From contig JALQBC010000001.1 in the NCBI GenBank assembly GCA_023375675.1, positions 1,302,001 through 1,366,000 on the forward strand: DNA of 64,000 nt, written 5' to 3'. Below, piece after piece: positions 1 through 11,980 of the stretch (positions are counted from its first letter, which is position 1; each line of letters starts with the position of its first letter). The notes under the pieces were generated by a model. The model worked only from the letters and a program-made list of their open reading frames with translations, had not been told where the DNA came from and ran no database searches. This DNA is from Cytospora piceicola. Lineage: Eukaryota > Ascomycota > Sordariomycetes > Diaporthales > Cytosporaceae. Both the position numbers and the translations under genes were made by a program.

Positions 1-555
1 GGTGGGCGTCAGGGGCTGGTAGATCTCCGGCCTCAGCAGGTAGGAGAAGTCTTTTGGCGCCGGGATGGCCGGGCTCTTGGCCGGACTGCGGTGAGGGGCC
101 GGCGAGCGAGAAGAGCGACGCTTGTCACCAGGTAGTCTTGGACTTGGTAGTCTTGGGCTGCCCTGCCTGGAAAGTGGGCGGGATGGGATGAGGCGGTTTG
201 ACAGCTGAGGCAGCGGAGACCGAGGCGGGTTCAGGGGATCGCTGCGGGGTACTTAGTTAATTGGTAGACTACGACGTGTGTGAGGAGACTCACTTATCAA
301 CGTCCAAGGGTCCTCTGGTAGAGGACCTAGGTCGCGATGCTGGGCATGAAGGTTAGCCAAGTGGTCTAAGCAACATGGGTGGCTGTTGGGCACGTATGGC
401 AGACAGATATCAGGGGCACTGCATTTCTGCGCACGCTTCAATGGGTAATCAGGGGCGCCCTGAAGAACCGCCAACAGGAAACAAGACATACCTATCGCCG
501 TGGAAGGTTTGGTTTGCACATGGCCGCGTGACGGCAAAGTCTGTGACTGATCCAT
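1..555 (-). CDS. N-terminal part of a TRAPPC12/TPR-like protein, runs off left edge
   Basis: Three exons read on the minus strand: 555-492, 339-294 and 241-1. Introns are 491-340 (GTATGT...CAG, with GCTAAC just upstream of the acceptor) and 293-242 (GTGAGT...CAG). All junctions keep one frame and give 117 residues up to the window edge, starting MDQSQTLPSRG. The visible part is Pro/Ser/Arg-rich and probably disordered (repeated SPRLPSPRLPG), then reaches a conserved-looking stretch KDFSYLLRPEIYQPLTP. I associate that stretch with the fungal TRAPPC12-like TPR proteins of the TRAPP vesicle-tethering complex, but only from memory, so the family name is tentative. The splice structure and frame are well supported; the product is not. 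The remainder of the gene lies left of base 1. Confidence 0.6.
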
Positions 556-1550
556 CGCGATGTTGAAGATTAAGGGAGGTCAGATCTACAGGGGTGCAAT
601 GCAGGCGACTGTAGAGGGCAGCTGGCGGGTATGGTGCCTGTGAGCTGTCAGCTGGCAATTGAAGAAGGACAGCTGCTGCCAGCTGTCAGTCACCTCCCTC
701 TTCGATAATAGGGGCAAATACTTCTCTTGACCTTCCCATAATGGCAGCAGTTGTGTCCCTAATTACTTTCAATTATATTCACTGGGATTTTTGTGGGGAG
801 ACATACAGTATAGTGAGTTTTATGGATGCCAAATTTCTTGCTATCGATGTCGGCAACAAGGGCCTGCTATATACTGACATGCCTTGGGCTTCAGCTCAAC
901 TACGGGGCCCATACAAGCGATATGTAATATCCAAGTGATTATCATTTTGCAATACCACCGAATAGGAACCGTATATCATGTGTGATGAGAGACATTTCCA
1001 ACAGGAGAAATGTCAGCAGGCAATACCTGCATATCCACTTTAAAAGTTCAGATGCCAGATCGATCCCTTCATCCATAGTATCCAGATGTCGATACAATTC
1101 TCATACCCCAGGACATCTGATACCTTTCTCTGTTCTTCAACCTTGAAGTACTAGCACTGACCATTCTATACCTAGGTATCCCTTAAAGATTCATTCGGTT
1201 CCGACAGGCTTCGCAGTCGGAACCGTCCATTTGCCAAGAACTCAAAACATGAACGTCATTAGGTAAACCTCGGACATCTGGAAGCCACGATCACCTTGAA
1301 GACATGAGGCTTAGTAGCTAGGTCGCCATTCGATTTCGTCTCAATAAAATCCTTCAAGAACCATTCGTATTTGAAAGCTATATGACCAAGTTCCAATCTC
1401 CTCATTTTGGAAAGTTCATCCAAGCCATCCTCTCAATACAACATCAGTACATTTACCAATGTGCTATAACACTGAGGCTTCCACCTCATGGAGTGACACA
1501 TGGCCGGCGTGTCCCACCCAGGCCAAAACCTGGATACCGTAAATTTGTGA
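556..1550. other. intergenic, no gene seen
   Basis: About 1 kb between the start of the left-edge gene and the 3' end of the next minus-strand gene. Only short frames with no recognisable content occur. It should hold the promoter of the left-edge gene next to 556. Confidence 0.6.
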
Positions 1551-2560
1551 CTAGGAGTTCAATGGAGGCTAGACAGCCCGTCAGCACATGGTAGCCCCGC
1601 AACTCATGTGGTACATTCAGAAGTCGGACTTACGAGAGTGGTCCAGGTGCTCATGGGCCTGAAAGCAACATCATTGTGAGGCGCAGCGAGATCGATGGTC
1701 TCCTCCCCAAAGTCCGCCTCCGTCTCCCACGGGATGTCGTAATGGTACCAGTCCACCCAGCCCTGGCGGCTCATGATGGTGGTGACATCCAGCTCGCCGT
1801 CGGCCGTCAGCGTCGGGATCGGCAGCATATAGCCCTTGTGGCCCAGCCCCTTGCCCTCCATCGGGACCGGGTGGCGGATCAGCTTGCGGAGCTCGTGCGT
1901 CCGGGCGTCGGCCACCCAGCGGGCGTCCCAGTAGCCCGGGTTGTAGCTCTCGCCCGTCCACTTGAGCTCCTCGCTGCTGTCGTTGATGGTGTAGTCGACC
2001 CGCTGCCTTTTGATGACCTTGCACCGCAGAACAGGGTAGACGAACAGCTGATGGATGGGAGTGGAGCCGCTGGTGCCTGTGGTCTCCAGCTTCTCCTTGG
2101 TCGTGGTGGTGCTCGAGTACCGGAAGGAGATGTCGCTGTTTGACTTGACGTTCGCGGTGACGCCAAAGTATGTGCCGCCGGCCTCGACCGTGAGCTCTGC
2201 CGATGTGCCCGCGTTGAACTTGGTCTCCGTGACCGTCTCTTCCTCGTTGGTGTAAGTTGTCTTGAACGACGAGGCCGGCAGCGTCTTTCCGTGGCCGAGC
2301 ACAGGTACCCACGACTGCGGCTCGAGGACGTAGAGGTAGCCCTTCACTGAGTACCAGTTCTCTGTGTACCACTGGCCCTGGAGGACTGGGGTGATGATGC
2401 GTCGTGGGACTTTCCCGAAGAACTGGCCCTCGATGCCAAAGATGGACTTCAGGTCATCCACAGAGAGATCTTGCCCCTCGGGCAAGCTCAGGGTTGGCTT
2501 GATATAACCGAGCTTGCTGGGGTTGAAGGTGAAGGGGGCTGTTCCACTGAGGTCTGCCAT
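1551..2560 (-). CDS. unrecognised 314-residue beta-rich protein (possible aerolysin-like fold)
   Basis: Two exons: 2560-1634 and 1568-1551. The intron 1633-1569 has GTAAGT, a GCTGAC branch site and a TAG acceptor, so the protein ends ...TWTTLPPLNS at a TAG rather than reading on through the intron. Start at 2560 has a good context (AATATGG). There is no signal peptide or membrane helix. The N-terminal 100 residues hold many aromatics (GQWYTENWYSVKGYLYV). Residues ~100-185 alternate Thr/Ser/Val/Glu with a Ser/Thr run (SSTTTTKEKLETTGTSG), a texture seen in amphipathic beta-hairpins of aerolysin/ETX-MTX2 pore-forming proteins. That assignment is inference only; I do not recognise a signature motif. 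It could equally be a lectin-like or other beta-sandwich protein. It stands alone, with a TATA box upstream. Confidence 0.75.
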
Positions 2561-2690
2561 ATTGAAGGGGAAAAAGTAAGATATAGGTGAATCGAGATCG
2601 TGGGTAATTGAGCTGGGAGGTTGGGCTGTTGCTGTGCAGAAGTGTGTGTTGAGTGGCGCAAGGAAAGAGAAACAATCTAGACTACCTAGG

Positions 2691-2698
2691 TTTATATA
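2691..2698 (-). promoter_or_regulatory. TATA box of the 314-residue protein gene
   Basis: TATATAAA on the minus strand, about 130 bp upstream of the ATG at 2560. The spacing fits a core promoter followed by a 5' UTR of about 100 bases. Confidence 0.45.
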
Positions 2699-4550
2699 TC
2701 ATTCATCAGTGATTATGGTTCGGTATGGACTTCAACCAGAACAGAGCAGCTCTATCCCGATGCTCTATCCCCATGCTGTAACGCGACGCTCAATCGTGAT
2801 GCTCTCTTGCGGCTGAACTGCCAAGCTGCGTCCATGACGATATTGCGGATCTCTCATTCGGAAACAACTTGAGCCGAAAGATCGCGGCATCAGATCGTCG
2901 GTTTTCCTCAGGTCGTGGTATCCCCAGATCATCAGAACCTCGTTACTCGTTACGGCGAATGCAACTAGTTCAATGTTCATAGCGCGTCGTCGAGAGCCTC
3001 ACGCTACCCATGTTCACAGCGACTTACTCGGTGCTCTCCACGCTGCCCTCCACTTTTTGTTCTCGATGATGCCCTTCACGATGCCCTCCTTCTTCTCACA
3101 ATCTTGACAAGATCTGGGCATCGTGGTGTCTCTTCTAGCACTGGGGTTTACAGACAGCAGATTATATTCTTGCTCGCTTTTTCATTCTGATGTCCTCATT
3201 GAATCCAAGATCGGGTCTGGGAATACCCAGAGAGACAGAAAACGTGACAGCCTTCAGGGCTGATCGCCAATGCCCGCAATTACATCACCATCCAGCCTCA
3301 TTGCGCCTGCTTCGATGCATCTCACCGGGTGAGGATCTACCCGGCGATCTGAGAAGAATAAGCTTCAGTGGCTTGAAGGCGCTCCTCATGATTGGTTATA
3401 CTTAAATGCACGTCTTGCTGCAGTGTGTCAATAGCTTGCATTGGCTGGGGTAAGTCCGGGGTGCTCCGTTTCGCTCTAGCAGATGGAGAACTGCTGTGGA
3501 TCTCGTATGGAGTCCGAAAGTAGATTCGCCTATTCGCCAGCCGCCTATCATGTCTGGTATCCGGCCTAAACTTCTAGCTCTAGATATGAGGCGGCCGTAC
3601 TAGGTTAGTCGAATATTGTGGCCCTGGGCACTCAGGCACTGCCCACTACGTATACATACCTCAAGTAGGCAGCGACGTGGAGCAACGTGGAGCAGGATGG
3701 AGCGTACTTACGTAGTCATGGGGTAAACAAAATATGTATCTTGGACAGGTATTATGGGACCAGACGGGCACAGGTTCCACCGCAGATCTTTTCGGCAGCA
3801 GACCCATTATTGAGGCAGCATTGAACATCGCGACGTCTACAGGTGACAGCCCACAGCGAGCAAGAGTATGGTCTGGATCGGCCCGGAAACGTACCTAGTT
3901 GCACATTGAAGGAACTATATGATCAGGATAACACAGACCGTCATAGTGTATACTTACCTGCTTATCAGGAAGTTTTGTACCTACATTGCTAGACATTGCA
4001 GTCAACTACTACTGACACATTCACCACCTGGGCAGTTAGCCAGAAGAAGATAAAGTAGGCAGGTCGGCAAGGGCTGGACTTACAACTGGTTCGTTAACAT
4101 GGGGTATGTATGCGTAACAAAAGAAATCTTATAAATCTCCCTGCCTATCACATGTTCATCGACAATCGATCCATGTAAGTGGACGGCGCCGGCCCACTAC
4201 CTACTTAGGTAGGTAATTAGCAACATTGAAGGTTCTCACTTGAGACTTTGGACTTCTGGACTTGGCCGATTCCCAGGAGCCGCGAAGGCTCTATCAGGCA
4301 CCCGTGCGCATCAAAGCTGAGCTAGAACAAGAGGTCAGGCCAACAGCGAAAGGACTAACATCTGAGCACAATTTAGCGGTCCAAGGAACCAGGGCTAATT
4401 GTACTGTCCGTTCAAAAGCTAAACAGGACGGCGCTCTTCGACAGCATGTGGTCCTGTCTGGTATCTCTTCATGATGTAGAAATGAACAGGATTTACAGAC
4501 GCTACGAGACCCATCTACGCCGATGTCGATGGTAGCGTTTCGTAATCCTG
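2699..4550. other. intergenic, no gene seen
   Basis: About 1.9 kb between divergently transcribed genes. Frames are short and carry no recognisable domain. Contains a small repeat of GTGGAGCA/ATGGAGCG near 3677-3705 and a TACCTACTTAGGTAGGTA motif at 4197-4215. Confidence 0.5.
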
Positions 4551-4558
4551 TATAAATA
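4551..4558 (+). promoter_or_regulatory. TATA box of the two-helix membrane protein gene
   Basis: TATAAATA on the plus strand. It lies only 13 bases before an upstream in-frame ATG at 4564, so transcription probably starts downstream of that ATG. This favours the second ATG at 4657 as the true start. Confidence 0.4.
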
Positions 4559-4656
4559 CTCATGTGGCCACCCATCGCGACCGGGCTTCCCTTTGTAGGA
4601 GCTCTAACAATCAACTGTTCGAGATTACACCAAAACATCCGTCAATATTGGTAATA

Positions 4657-5247
4657 ATGTGGTCAGATCCCATACTTCCGGTCTTCTACTTCTTGATTGC
4701 ATTCTACGCCACTTTATTCTACACAATTATTGCCCTCGCAGTATTTGACCGGAGTTTCCATGGGAAACCAGATGGGTGGGAGGCGAGATGGGCCTCCAGC
4801 GACTTTTGGACCAAGAACCATCTGAGGTGGCTGCGGCCGGCCGTGTATATACTCCTTGCCATCTTCTGGCCCGTCTACCTTGCCGCAAAGGTCTCCCTGG
4901 CCGTTGCACACGCGGTGCGAGGCCCGGCCACGCACACCTGGAATTTGGCGTCGCAGGCTGGTGCTTGGTGCGGGAGGAGGGTGCGTTACAGGTTTGGAGT
5001 ACAGCAGCAGCGACAGGAGCGGAAGCAGCGCGATGAGGAGGCGGGGTTGGAGTCGCCGGAATGGGCTTCCATCGACCTGGATGCGAAGCCACCACCTTCG
5101 ACACCTCCAGTCCCAGTACCAGAGCCGGTCTACACCTCGCCCAGGCCAGCCCGTGGAGGAATCACGATCAATCATGATTACGGGGCCTGGAATACATATA
5201 TGGTGGCACCAGTCACGCCCTACGTTTTCATGTTGAATACCATGTGA
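4657..5247 (+). CDS. small two-helix membrane protein, unknown function
   Basis: Single-exon frame of 196 residues from the ATG at 4657 (context AATAATGTGG) to TGA at 5245. An in-frame ATG at 4564 would add 31 residues, but it sits 13 bases after a TATA box and the added residues are not conserved-looking. Two hydrophobic segments are visible: about residues 6-30 (PVFYFLIAFYATLFYTIIAL) and residues ~60-85 (LRPAVYILLAIFWPVYLAA). A basic, Gln/Arg-rich stretch (QQQRQERKQRDEE) and a Pro-rich tail follow (PPPSTPPVPVPEPV). The topology suggests a hairpin in the membrane with a cytosolic tail. No family was recognised. It converges on the MFS gene downstream. Confidence 0.6.
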   Translation: MWSDPILPVFYFLIAFYATLFYTIIALAVFDRSFHGKPDGWEARWASSDFWTKNHLRWLRPAVYILLAIFWPVYLAAKVSLAVAHAVRGPATHTWNLASQAGAWCGRRVRYRFGVQQQRQERKQRDEEAGLESPEWASIDLDAKPPPSTPPVPVPEPVYTSPRPARGGITINHDYGAWNTYMVAPVTPYVFMLNTM

Positions 5248-5910
5248 CATGACCGTTTTAACGGTAATTAAAGCATGATCACTATTTAACTACATATACT
5301 TCACTGTTAAGAGACGGGGGCAGTGAGCTGATACATATTCTGCAACAGTATTTATAGGGCCCAAAGTTTACAGATGGAGATCAATTCGAGTTGAAGGGCG
5401 TTGCTTTCGTTTTGTGCGGAGGGGCGGCGGACATCAAGGTCATGATAACTAGGCTACGATGGATACACGTGTAGACAGATACAATATCCAGCTTACCCTT
5501 TTCTCTTCAAGTCGTATGTATTAAAAGAATCTTTTGAATTGAACTTATGCAGTGCTTACGCTATGATGCGTTGAAACTTTGAAGCCCGACACCTGCGGAT
5601 GAACACATTCTTACAGAATGGTCAAAAACTATTTTGAAGGACACATGTGCATGTAAGAGGGTATTTGCGTGTAGCTCTGATATAAATTGGGAATCCGGAA
5701 ATGATCTTTCTTCATCCTTCGAGCATTTGATTTTCACATTCACACGAGCTTTTGGCTCCAGACTGTATTATAAACTGTAATGGCATGAATATAATTACCG
5801 ACCGATAATACACTGTTTCTAGTTACCATTAAGTATTAGATCCACATTGAACAAGCTACAGCAAGCCAAAGCAAGCCAAAGCAAGCCATATAAACAAGAA
5901 TATTTCTCAA
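5248..5910. other. intergenic between convergent genes
   Basis: Holds the 3' ends of the membrane-protein gene (+) and the MFS gene (-). Contains a three-copy direct repeat of about 10 bp (CAAAGCAAGC) at 5860-5890. No gene seen. Confidence 0.5.
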
Positions 5911-7898
5911 TCATCTGAGTCCGAACTTCTGGAGGATGTCATGACGGTGAAAAAAGCTCCGGTTTCGCTTGCCGAAAATATCTAGCAGAGAATTGTATTG
6001 TTAGCCAGGACTGTCTGCGCCTCTAGGTTGAGACAGGTAAGTAATTAGAGTGAGACGTACACATCGGCACACTCAGCGCGCAAACAACGACCTGCACGGC
6101 GCCGAGCGCGTTGAATACGGGGGTGTTCTTGCCCCCGTTCTCAATCAGCCAATAATATGCCTTGAAGGTTAGACCGAAGCTGAAGAAGTTCTTGAAGATG
6201 ATCATGCATGTGAAGCCCTCGATTGCGAGGTCGCCTGTTGAAACCGGAGTCAGCATGTGACAACCCAATGTGGCAATTTGAGCCAAAAGGAGATGGTAAG
6301 TGGTCGAAACTCACGATAAGCATCAACAATATAGAGACTACTCGCCACGGCACCGATGACCATCCCACAGACCTCAAACGCAAAGAACATCAGCGGCACG
6401 GCCCAGCCAAACTTGCCCACGAGCAAGCCATCAGCCGCGATGCCCCAACCGAAGGTCCCCATGACGCCAAAGACGAACTGCGGGATGACCAAGACGATCC
6501 GGAACTCGGGCTCATAGACGCCGCCGTTCCAGCGCGTCAGGACCCTGGCCGTCCAGTCGGACAGCCCGCCGGCGATGACGAAGCCCAGGACCGCGCCGAT
6601 GAAGGCACCCGTGTAGGCGTAGCCGGTCTGCACCTCGTCCCACCAGAGAGGGGCGCCGAGGAAGGAGGCGCCGAGGATCACGCCGATGAAGACGGTCCAG
6701 CCGATCAGGGTGCCCTGGATGAGGCAGGCCCACAGGAACGCGGGCTGGAGGAAGAGGGGGAAGGGACGCAGGGCGAGCTTCCAGAGGGAGTCATCGGTCT
6801 TGCGGCCGTTGAAGAGGGCCAGGGACTGGAGATAACTGGCTTTGGTAGGCACGGCAGCCCTATCGCTCACACTGGGCGATCTGGTGTCTCCATGTGCGCC
6901 CTTCTCCCCCAGGTTGTGGTCATTGTCTTGGGGTGAGAGAGGGTGCTCGTCCCCGTTCTCTATCCCCGCCGTCCTCTCCCCGGCCAGCATATCGGTATTC
7001 AGGCTCGTATCCCGTCGATATGCCGTCTCGGGGCAGAGGAAGACAATAGCCGGCAGACAGACGCCACAGAAGATAGCAACCAGGTAGAAGGTCCACCACC
7101 AATTCAAGGTGTGGGTGATTTTACCCACTACGATGGGCGTGAAGAAGGCTCCACCAAACACGGCCAGATTAGTAAAGGCCATGCGGATGCCTCGCTGGTG
7201 GACAAAATACAGATCGCCGACGGCGACGTTGACCAGGGCCTCAAAGGGCGCGCACCCGACGCCCTGGATGATCCGGGACCACAGGAAGCTGTTGTAGTCC
7301 TTCTGCTTGCCCACAACGCCGCCCCAGGCGCTCGAGGCGATCAGCACCACGATGCCGAAGATGAAGGCATGCCTCTTGCCCCAGACGCGGCTGGTTGGCA
7401 CGAACAGTGCGCCCGCGAAGCCCACGCCCAGCAGGAAATAACCCGTCAGGAGGGCGACGTCGGTGAAGTCATGGGTCATGTACAGCGAGACAGTGACGGT
7501 GTTTGCAGCGAGGATGGGGCCGAGCGAGGTGGCGAAGATGGCTGACAGGGAGAGGGTGAGGGTGATGAGGTCGCGCCTCCACAAGGGCCAGTTGAGGGGG
7601 TCATTGGGGTCATCGGAGGGCTGTGGGACGAGGATGATAGGGACGGGGCCGGTGTTGTCGGTCTTGAGACCACGGGTGCCGTCGTCGTGGATGGCGTATT
7701 GTGGCCGGGCGGGATCGTCGAAATACCTGGTGGTGCCTTGAGGGGGCTATCAGTCTGTCTGTCTGTCTGTAATGTGCTATAATATGATATATTACGCGGG
7801 CATATGAGTGTCACGATGGGGACGAAAGGGGATGGTATATGCTGCATACCTGGAACATGCCCGTCCATACTCCGGTCTTCGAGAATGCCGAGACCCAT
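5911..7898 (-). CDS. MFS transporter, DHA1/Hol1-like drug or solute exporter
   Basis: Four exons on the minus strand: 7898-7850, 7736-6315, 6234-6061 and 5981-5911, giving 571 residues with all phases closing. Introns: 7849-7737 (GTATGC, ACTGAT branch, AAG acceptor), 6314-6235 (GTGAGT...CAG) and 6060-5982 (GTACGT...TAG). The small first exon gives MGLGILEDRSMDGHVPG, and the protein then runs through DDPNDPLNWPLWRRD, both typical N-termini of fungal DHA1 proteins. About 12 hydrophobic segments follow, with SRIIQGVGCAPFEALVNVAV in the first half and a hydrophilic central loop at about residues 260-320. The end, VPMYIFGKRNRSF, is also a hallmark of this clade. Plasma-membrane transport by proton exchange is the family expectation; the substrate is unknown. 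The first intron carries a TCTG microsatellite. Confidence 0.9.
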
Positions 7899-9631
7899 GA
7901 TACAGGGCCGTAAAAGTACTCCGTACCTATGTAGTTACCAATCAAATTGTGGGCGAATCCGGAGATGTAGAAGGTATGCATGCATGCAGCATCATGGTGT
8001 CTTCTAAATTGTTTTACGACTTGGTTATTGTAGGCGGGAAGATGGAAAAAAAAAGAGGAAGGGGAGTGGGGGCGAGGAGCTGAAGGAGGAGGACATGGGG
8101 AGGTAGCAAGCGACTGCCGGAGAATTGTGAGCTGATTGAGTGCACATTAGCTGACCTGCCAGACTAGGCCGTGACTCGTGAAATGAAATGCCCAGGAAGA
8201 CAGAAGAGGGCTAGGAAACGCAAATTACATGCGCAGCGGCACAGCAAGATCACCTGAGCACCTACTAACCTTTGAAGCTTCGAGTTAAACGAGGTAGTTC
8301 AAAACTATGAATGTCCTTCCTCGAACTCTCAACACCTCAACGTACCCTTACTCTACGTACGTACAGCAAGCAGCCGCTTCTACTTGAAAACCGGAAACCC
8401 TAGGGGCTTTAGGAAGTGTAGCCATGACGGTCAATGGACAGGCTAATTTTGCGGGGAAATAGGTAGCAGTAGTAAATGGATGCCGGAGTACATTTCCACC
8501 TGCGGCATGTTGACTGGTGGTACAAAACCAATACGGAGGATCCGTGTGGTTGTCGGCCAGATCGGCTAAGTGGATCCCCGTTGTCCCGTCCGATATGCCG
8601 CTGGTGCCATTGTTTCCCCGGATTTCGTGACCACTCTCTCGGCAGCCCTCCGAGTACCACACCACATCATAAGAGGAAAAAAGTAACGGTACCTAGGCAT
8701 AGTCGAGACAGTAGAGATTCCAAAGAGGTGCAGACAGTTACAGGCATACTTACCAAGGGGGTAAGAGAGTTGATAGTTTGTTCGAGGCTGAGGCAAGGTG
8801 CCCAGGAAAGAAGGAGGAGGACTAGACAGTGGAGTAAGTACCTAAGTAGTAGTTAGTGGGCGTCTAAGTAGACACTAACACTGAAAGTGGCCCGACCAGT
8901 TGCGCTAAGAAGAAGTGGGCTGAGTTTCTTCAGTGGGTCCCTCAGGCCCTACTGCCCTCCAGCCCTCCTGGCCCTGTGGGTTTGATGTGCACTACTCAGT
9001 ACACTACATGAACGGTGGGGCCCGAGCTGACCCAATGGGGAAATTGATCGACCCTCCTTCAACGGCTTTACTGAGCACGAGTATGCCCACTGCCGGGCTC
9101 AGGACACTGCCAAGTGTGTCTAGATCGCTCAAGATGGAATGTGGTCAAAGAGATATCGGGACCTTTAGGCTCCGTTCCTGCATGCTAGTGGAAGGGGAGA
9201 GGGGGGGAGGGATCTAGAACTTAATCTCGACCTGGTCTACCTCGAAGTCAGTTGTTCTCATGATCATTATGGCCCCGTTCGTTGGTACCTACTGTTGGTA
9301 GCGTTGCTAACGTTGGTGCTTCTCAAAGCTGCTTGGCGTGCCTTCAGCTCGATCTCCTCCTACCTTGCCTGTTACTTACCCATCTTGCAGGGCTCCTTCA
9401 AGTCTTCCTGGGTTCCTAACCAACGCTCAGCTCATTCTCCACTCTTCCGAGTGTTACCCAAACTTATAAGGCCTTCATTAATCCCACGAGTTTCCAGAAT
9501 ATTTTACTCTCCTTCCCCGATGCTCTCCCAACCACATCTCACCCTCACACTCTTCCTCCAAGCAGTATCATCACATCTCTGTTCTTGAGAAGCCGACACA
9601 TAGCCCAGAAGCAACATCCTCCGCCATCAAT
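7899..9631. other. divergent promoter region, MFS / CFEM genes
   Basis: 1.7 kb between divergently transcribed genes. Several short frames, none with recognisable content. A TTATAAGG element near 9463 could act in the CFEM promoter. No RNA gene was recognised. Confidence 0.5.
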
Positions 9632-10326
9632 ATGCTGTTCTCCATACTCTCCGCCGGCGTCTTCGCCAGCCTGACCGTCGCTCAATACGCCAGCTTGCCC
9701 TCGTGTGCAGTATGTCCCCCATCCCCTCTTCCTGTTCCCCACACCAAGAAGAGAACACCAAAGAAGAAGACCCCCAATGATCAACCCCAGAGGACATGCA
9801 CCCCACCTAAAAGACATATGAACTGACACACACTTCTTCACCCCTCCAACAGCAAGACTGCGCAACCTCCCAGTTCTCAGGCGGCTCCTACGGCGACTGC
9901 GGCACGGACCCCAAGTGCATCTGCGCCGACCCGGACTTCATCGGCACCATCTCGTGCTGCCTGATCGACGCCTGCGACGCCGCCGACCAGCAGGCCGCCA
10001 TCTCCTTCGCCCAGCAGATGTGCGCCGCCAACGGCGTCACCGTGCAGTCCACCGCCAGCTGCGCCACCGCCACCGCCGCCGCCACGGGCGCGTCGTCCTC
10101 GGGCGGCAGCAGCAGCAGCGGCAGCAGCAGCGCCTCCTCCTCCTCCTCCTCGGCCACGGGCACGGGCAGCGCCGCCGCCACGAGCGCGGCGCCGACCGGC
10201 ACCCCGGCGGCGGGCACGGCGGCCTCCTCGGCTGCTTCGGCGGCCTGGGCCCCTAAGCAGACTGCCGCGATGGGCGTCGAGTTCCTGGGTGGGCTGGCTG
10301 CTGTTGCTGGGCTTGCTTTCCTGTGA
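9632..10326 (+). CDS. CFEM-domain secreted protein, probably GPI-anchored
   Basis: Two exons, 9632-9709 and 9853-10326, giving 183 residues. The intron 9710-9852 has GTATGT, an ACTGAC branch site and CAACAG. A signal peptide is clear (MLFSILSAGVFASLTVA, cleavage near residue 17). The CFEM domain occupies residues ~23-85: PSCAQDC, GDCGTDPKCIC, SCCLIDAC and QQMC, with the conserved Asp in GTDPKC. There are nine cysteines rather than the usual eight because of the CC pair. A long Ser/Ala/Thr/Gly linker follows, then a C-terminal hydrophobic tail (FLGGLAAVAGLAFL) with small residues before it, as in GPI signals. CFEM proteins act at the cell surface in haem/iron handling, cell-wall function or host contact; which applies here cannot be told. 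The intron falls inside the first CFEM Cys pair. Confidence 0.92.
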
Positions 10327-11980
10327 GGGATGGGTGGTAGATGGATGGGCTGCGTTCGACCTGAGGGTCATGGTGTGATAGTTCTGTTGCCATGTGTATA
10401 TTCTTTGGATTCATGGAAATAAAATAAATGATACAGATAATAATAAATTTTGCTCTAAGTCCCTATGCTTAACATATCCTGAAGGATCGTGGTCGGGCCC
10501 CAACTGGATACATTGACATGAAGCCTTTCCACCATTCAGAATTCTCTTCGGACCACCATAGATATCGCATCGGCGAAGTGGAATCTTGGTGGTATTCAAC
10601 ATCATCCACATAACAGAAAATTATTTCCAAGCACATAACAGTATGCAAGAAACTACTTCCATGTCTTCACCGTCCTGGTGACGCCCGCAATCGATACCTC
10701 CCTCTCAACTCGGGTTTTTAGGTTTAGGTCCCTCTCTGGCGATCACAAGCGACCCGACCCATCTAGCGTCCATACTCGACTCGGGGACCAACAAGATCGG
10801 TATTTGTCGGGACATCTAGACAGCTGGGTAGTTCAAAAGCTAAAATCATAGCTCCAAAACCAGTTTGCAGACCATGAAGCTCTCCGAGCTGCCAAGGTTG
10901 TCAGACCCAAACCTTGCTGCCCTAGCGCTCAAGTGCTGTCACCTGGACTCTAGGTTTATTCCGTGTGCACAGTGTCTTCCCCACGTGTATAAAACTAAGC
11001 AATCCGTTCGCCAGTGCATTGATATTCGTTGCTTGGCAGATATCAGATATCTCTTTGTCTACCTAGGTACTTAGGGAGTCTGCCAAGCGTCGCAGTCATA
11101 AACCTTGGCGGGAGGATTACCCGGAGTCTGGCCGCCCAGAACCATTGACGTCAGAGATGAGCCCCATATGCGCCTTGAGGCTTTGGAGGACGAGACATCT
11201 AATGCCATAGTATGAGATGGCCAGCGTCGGCTCGCTGCTACCACGTCTGCTGTGTTCGGGAGGTCGCGGGTGACTGCACTCGGCGAGTCAGCAACGTACG
11301 GACCATCCTTGTTATGGACAGCTGGGTTCTCGCAAAGTATTAGGGCGGCACGAAAGGACAGAAGACTGGCTGCCTGTATGAGGACCTGGAACGTATTCTC
11401 AAGGGTATCACAACCAACTCTCGGGTGCCCTTGCCCTCACCGAATATGTTGTTAAGGGTAATGTGTCTTTTCAAGTGATGAGTGGAAGTTTGAGTTTATA
11501 TCATTTTCAGTCGATATGTATCCTCGCTGGCCGATCTTCAGACAGCAAGATGACTAGAATACCAATACATGAAGGCTAGAAGAATCGTATGTTGGAGAGC
11601 GGTCATATGAGGTCAAAACTGTCATGCAACCTCAGTCTCACGCTTGACCACGTACGTCAAGTACGGGCGCATATGGAAATTATGATGGCCAACAAGAGAG
11701 AGAGAGAGAGAGTCGAAACCGCGATTGCTGCCAGGGAAGCGAGCACAGACCCTACAATCGTTTCACCAGAGGATGAGAGCCCTCCAGATCCCCCTGGACT
11801 CGGAAAGGACTCAGAGCAGCAATATCAGAAATCCCAACAATATCTTACCAAGCACAACTGCATACAACTCTGATACAACTCTGACCATAACACCACTACA
11901 ACATGTTGGTCACTTCAGATAGCCCTGGAGTTATTGTTCCACTCCAAGAGCATCTCGCCTGAACCGGAACACCCATCACG
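10327..11980. other. intergenic, no supported gene
   Basis: 1.65 kb. A 94-codon frame at 11589-11873 has no recognisable motif and mixed composition, and it lies just upstream of the decayed kinase/UPRT gene. It could be leftover sequence of that locus. Nothing else was seen. Confidence 0.45.

Noticed and set aside
4564..4656. Upstream in-frame ATG of the two-helix protein
   Set aside because: It lies 13 bases after the TATA box, so it is probably upstream of the transcription start; the ATG at 4657 is preferred.
6223..6936. 237-codon plus-strand frame
   Set aside because: Antisense shadow of the MFS transporter; charged composition produced by the reverse complement of hydrophobic codons.
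9877..10371. 164-codon Arg/Gly/Ala-rich minus-strand frame
   Set aside because: It is antisense to the GC-rich Ser/Ala linker of the CFEM gene, has extreme low-complexity composition and no independent splice or start evidence.
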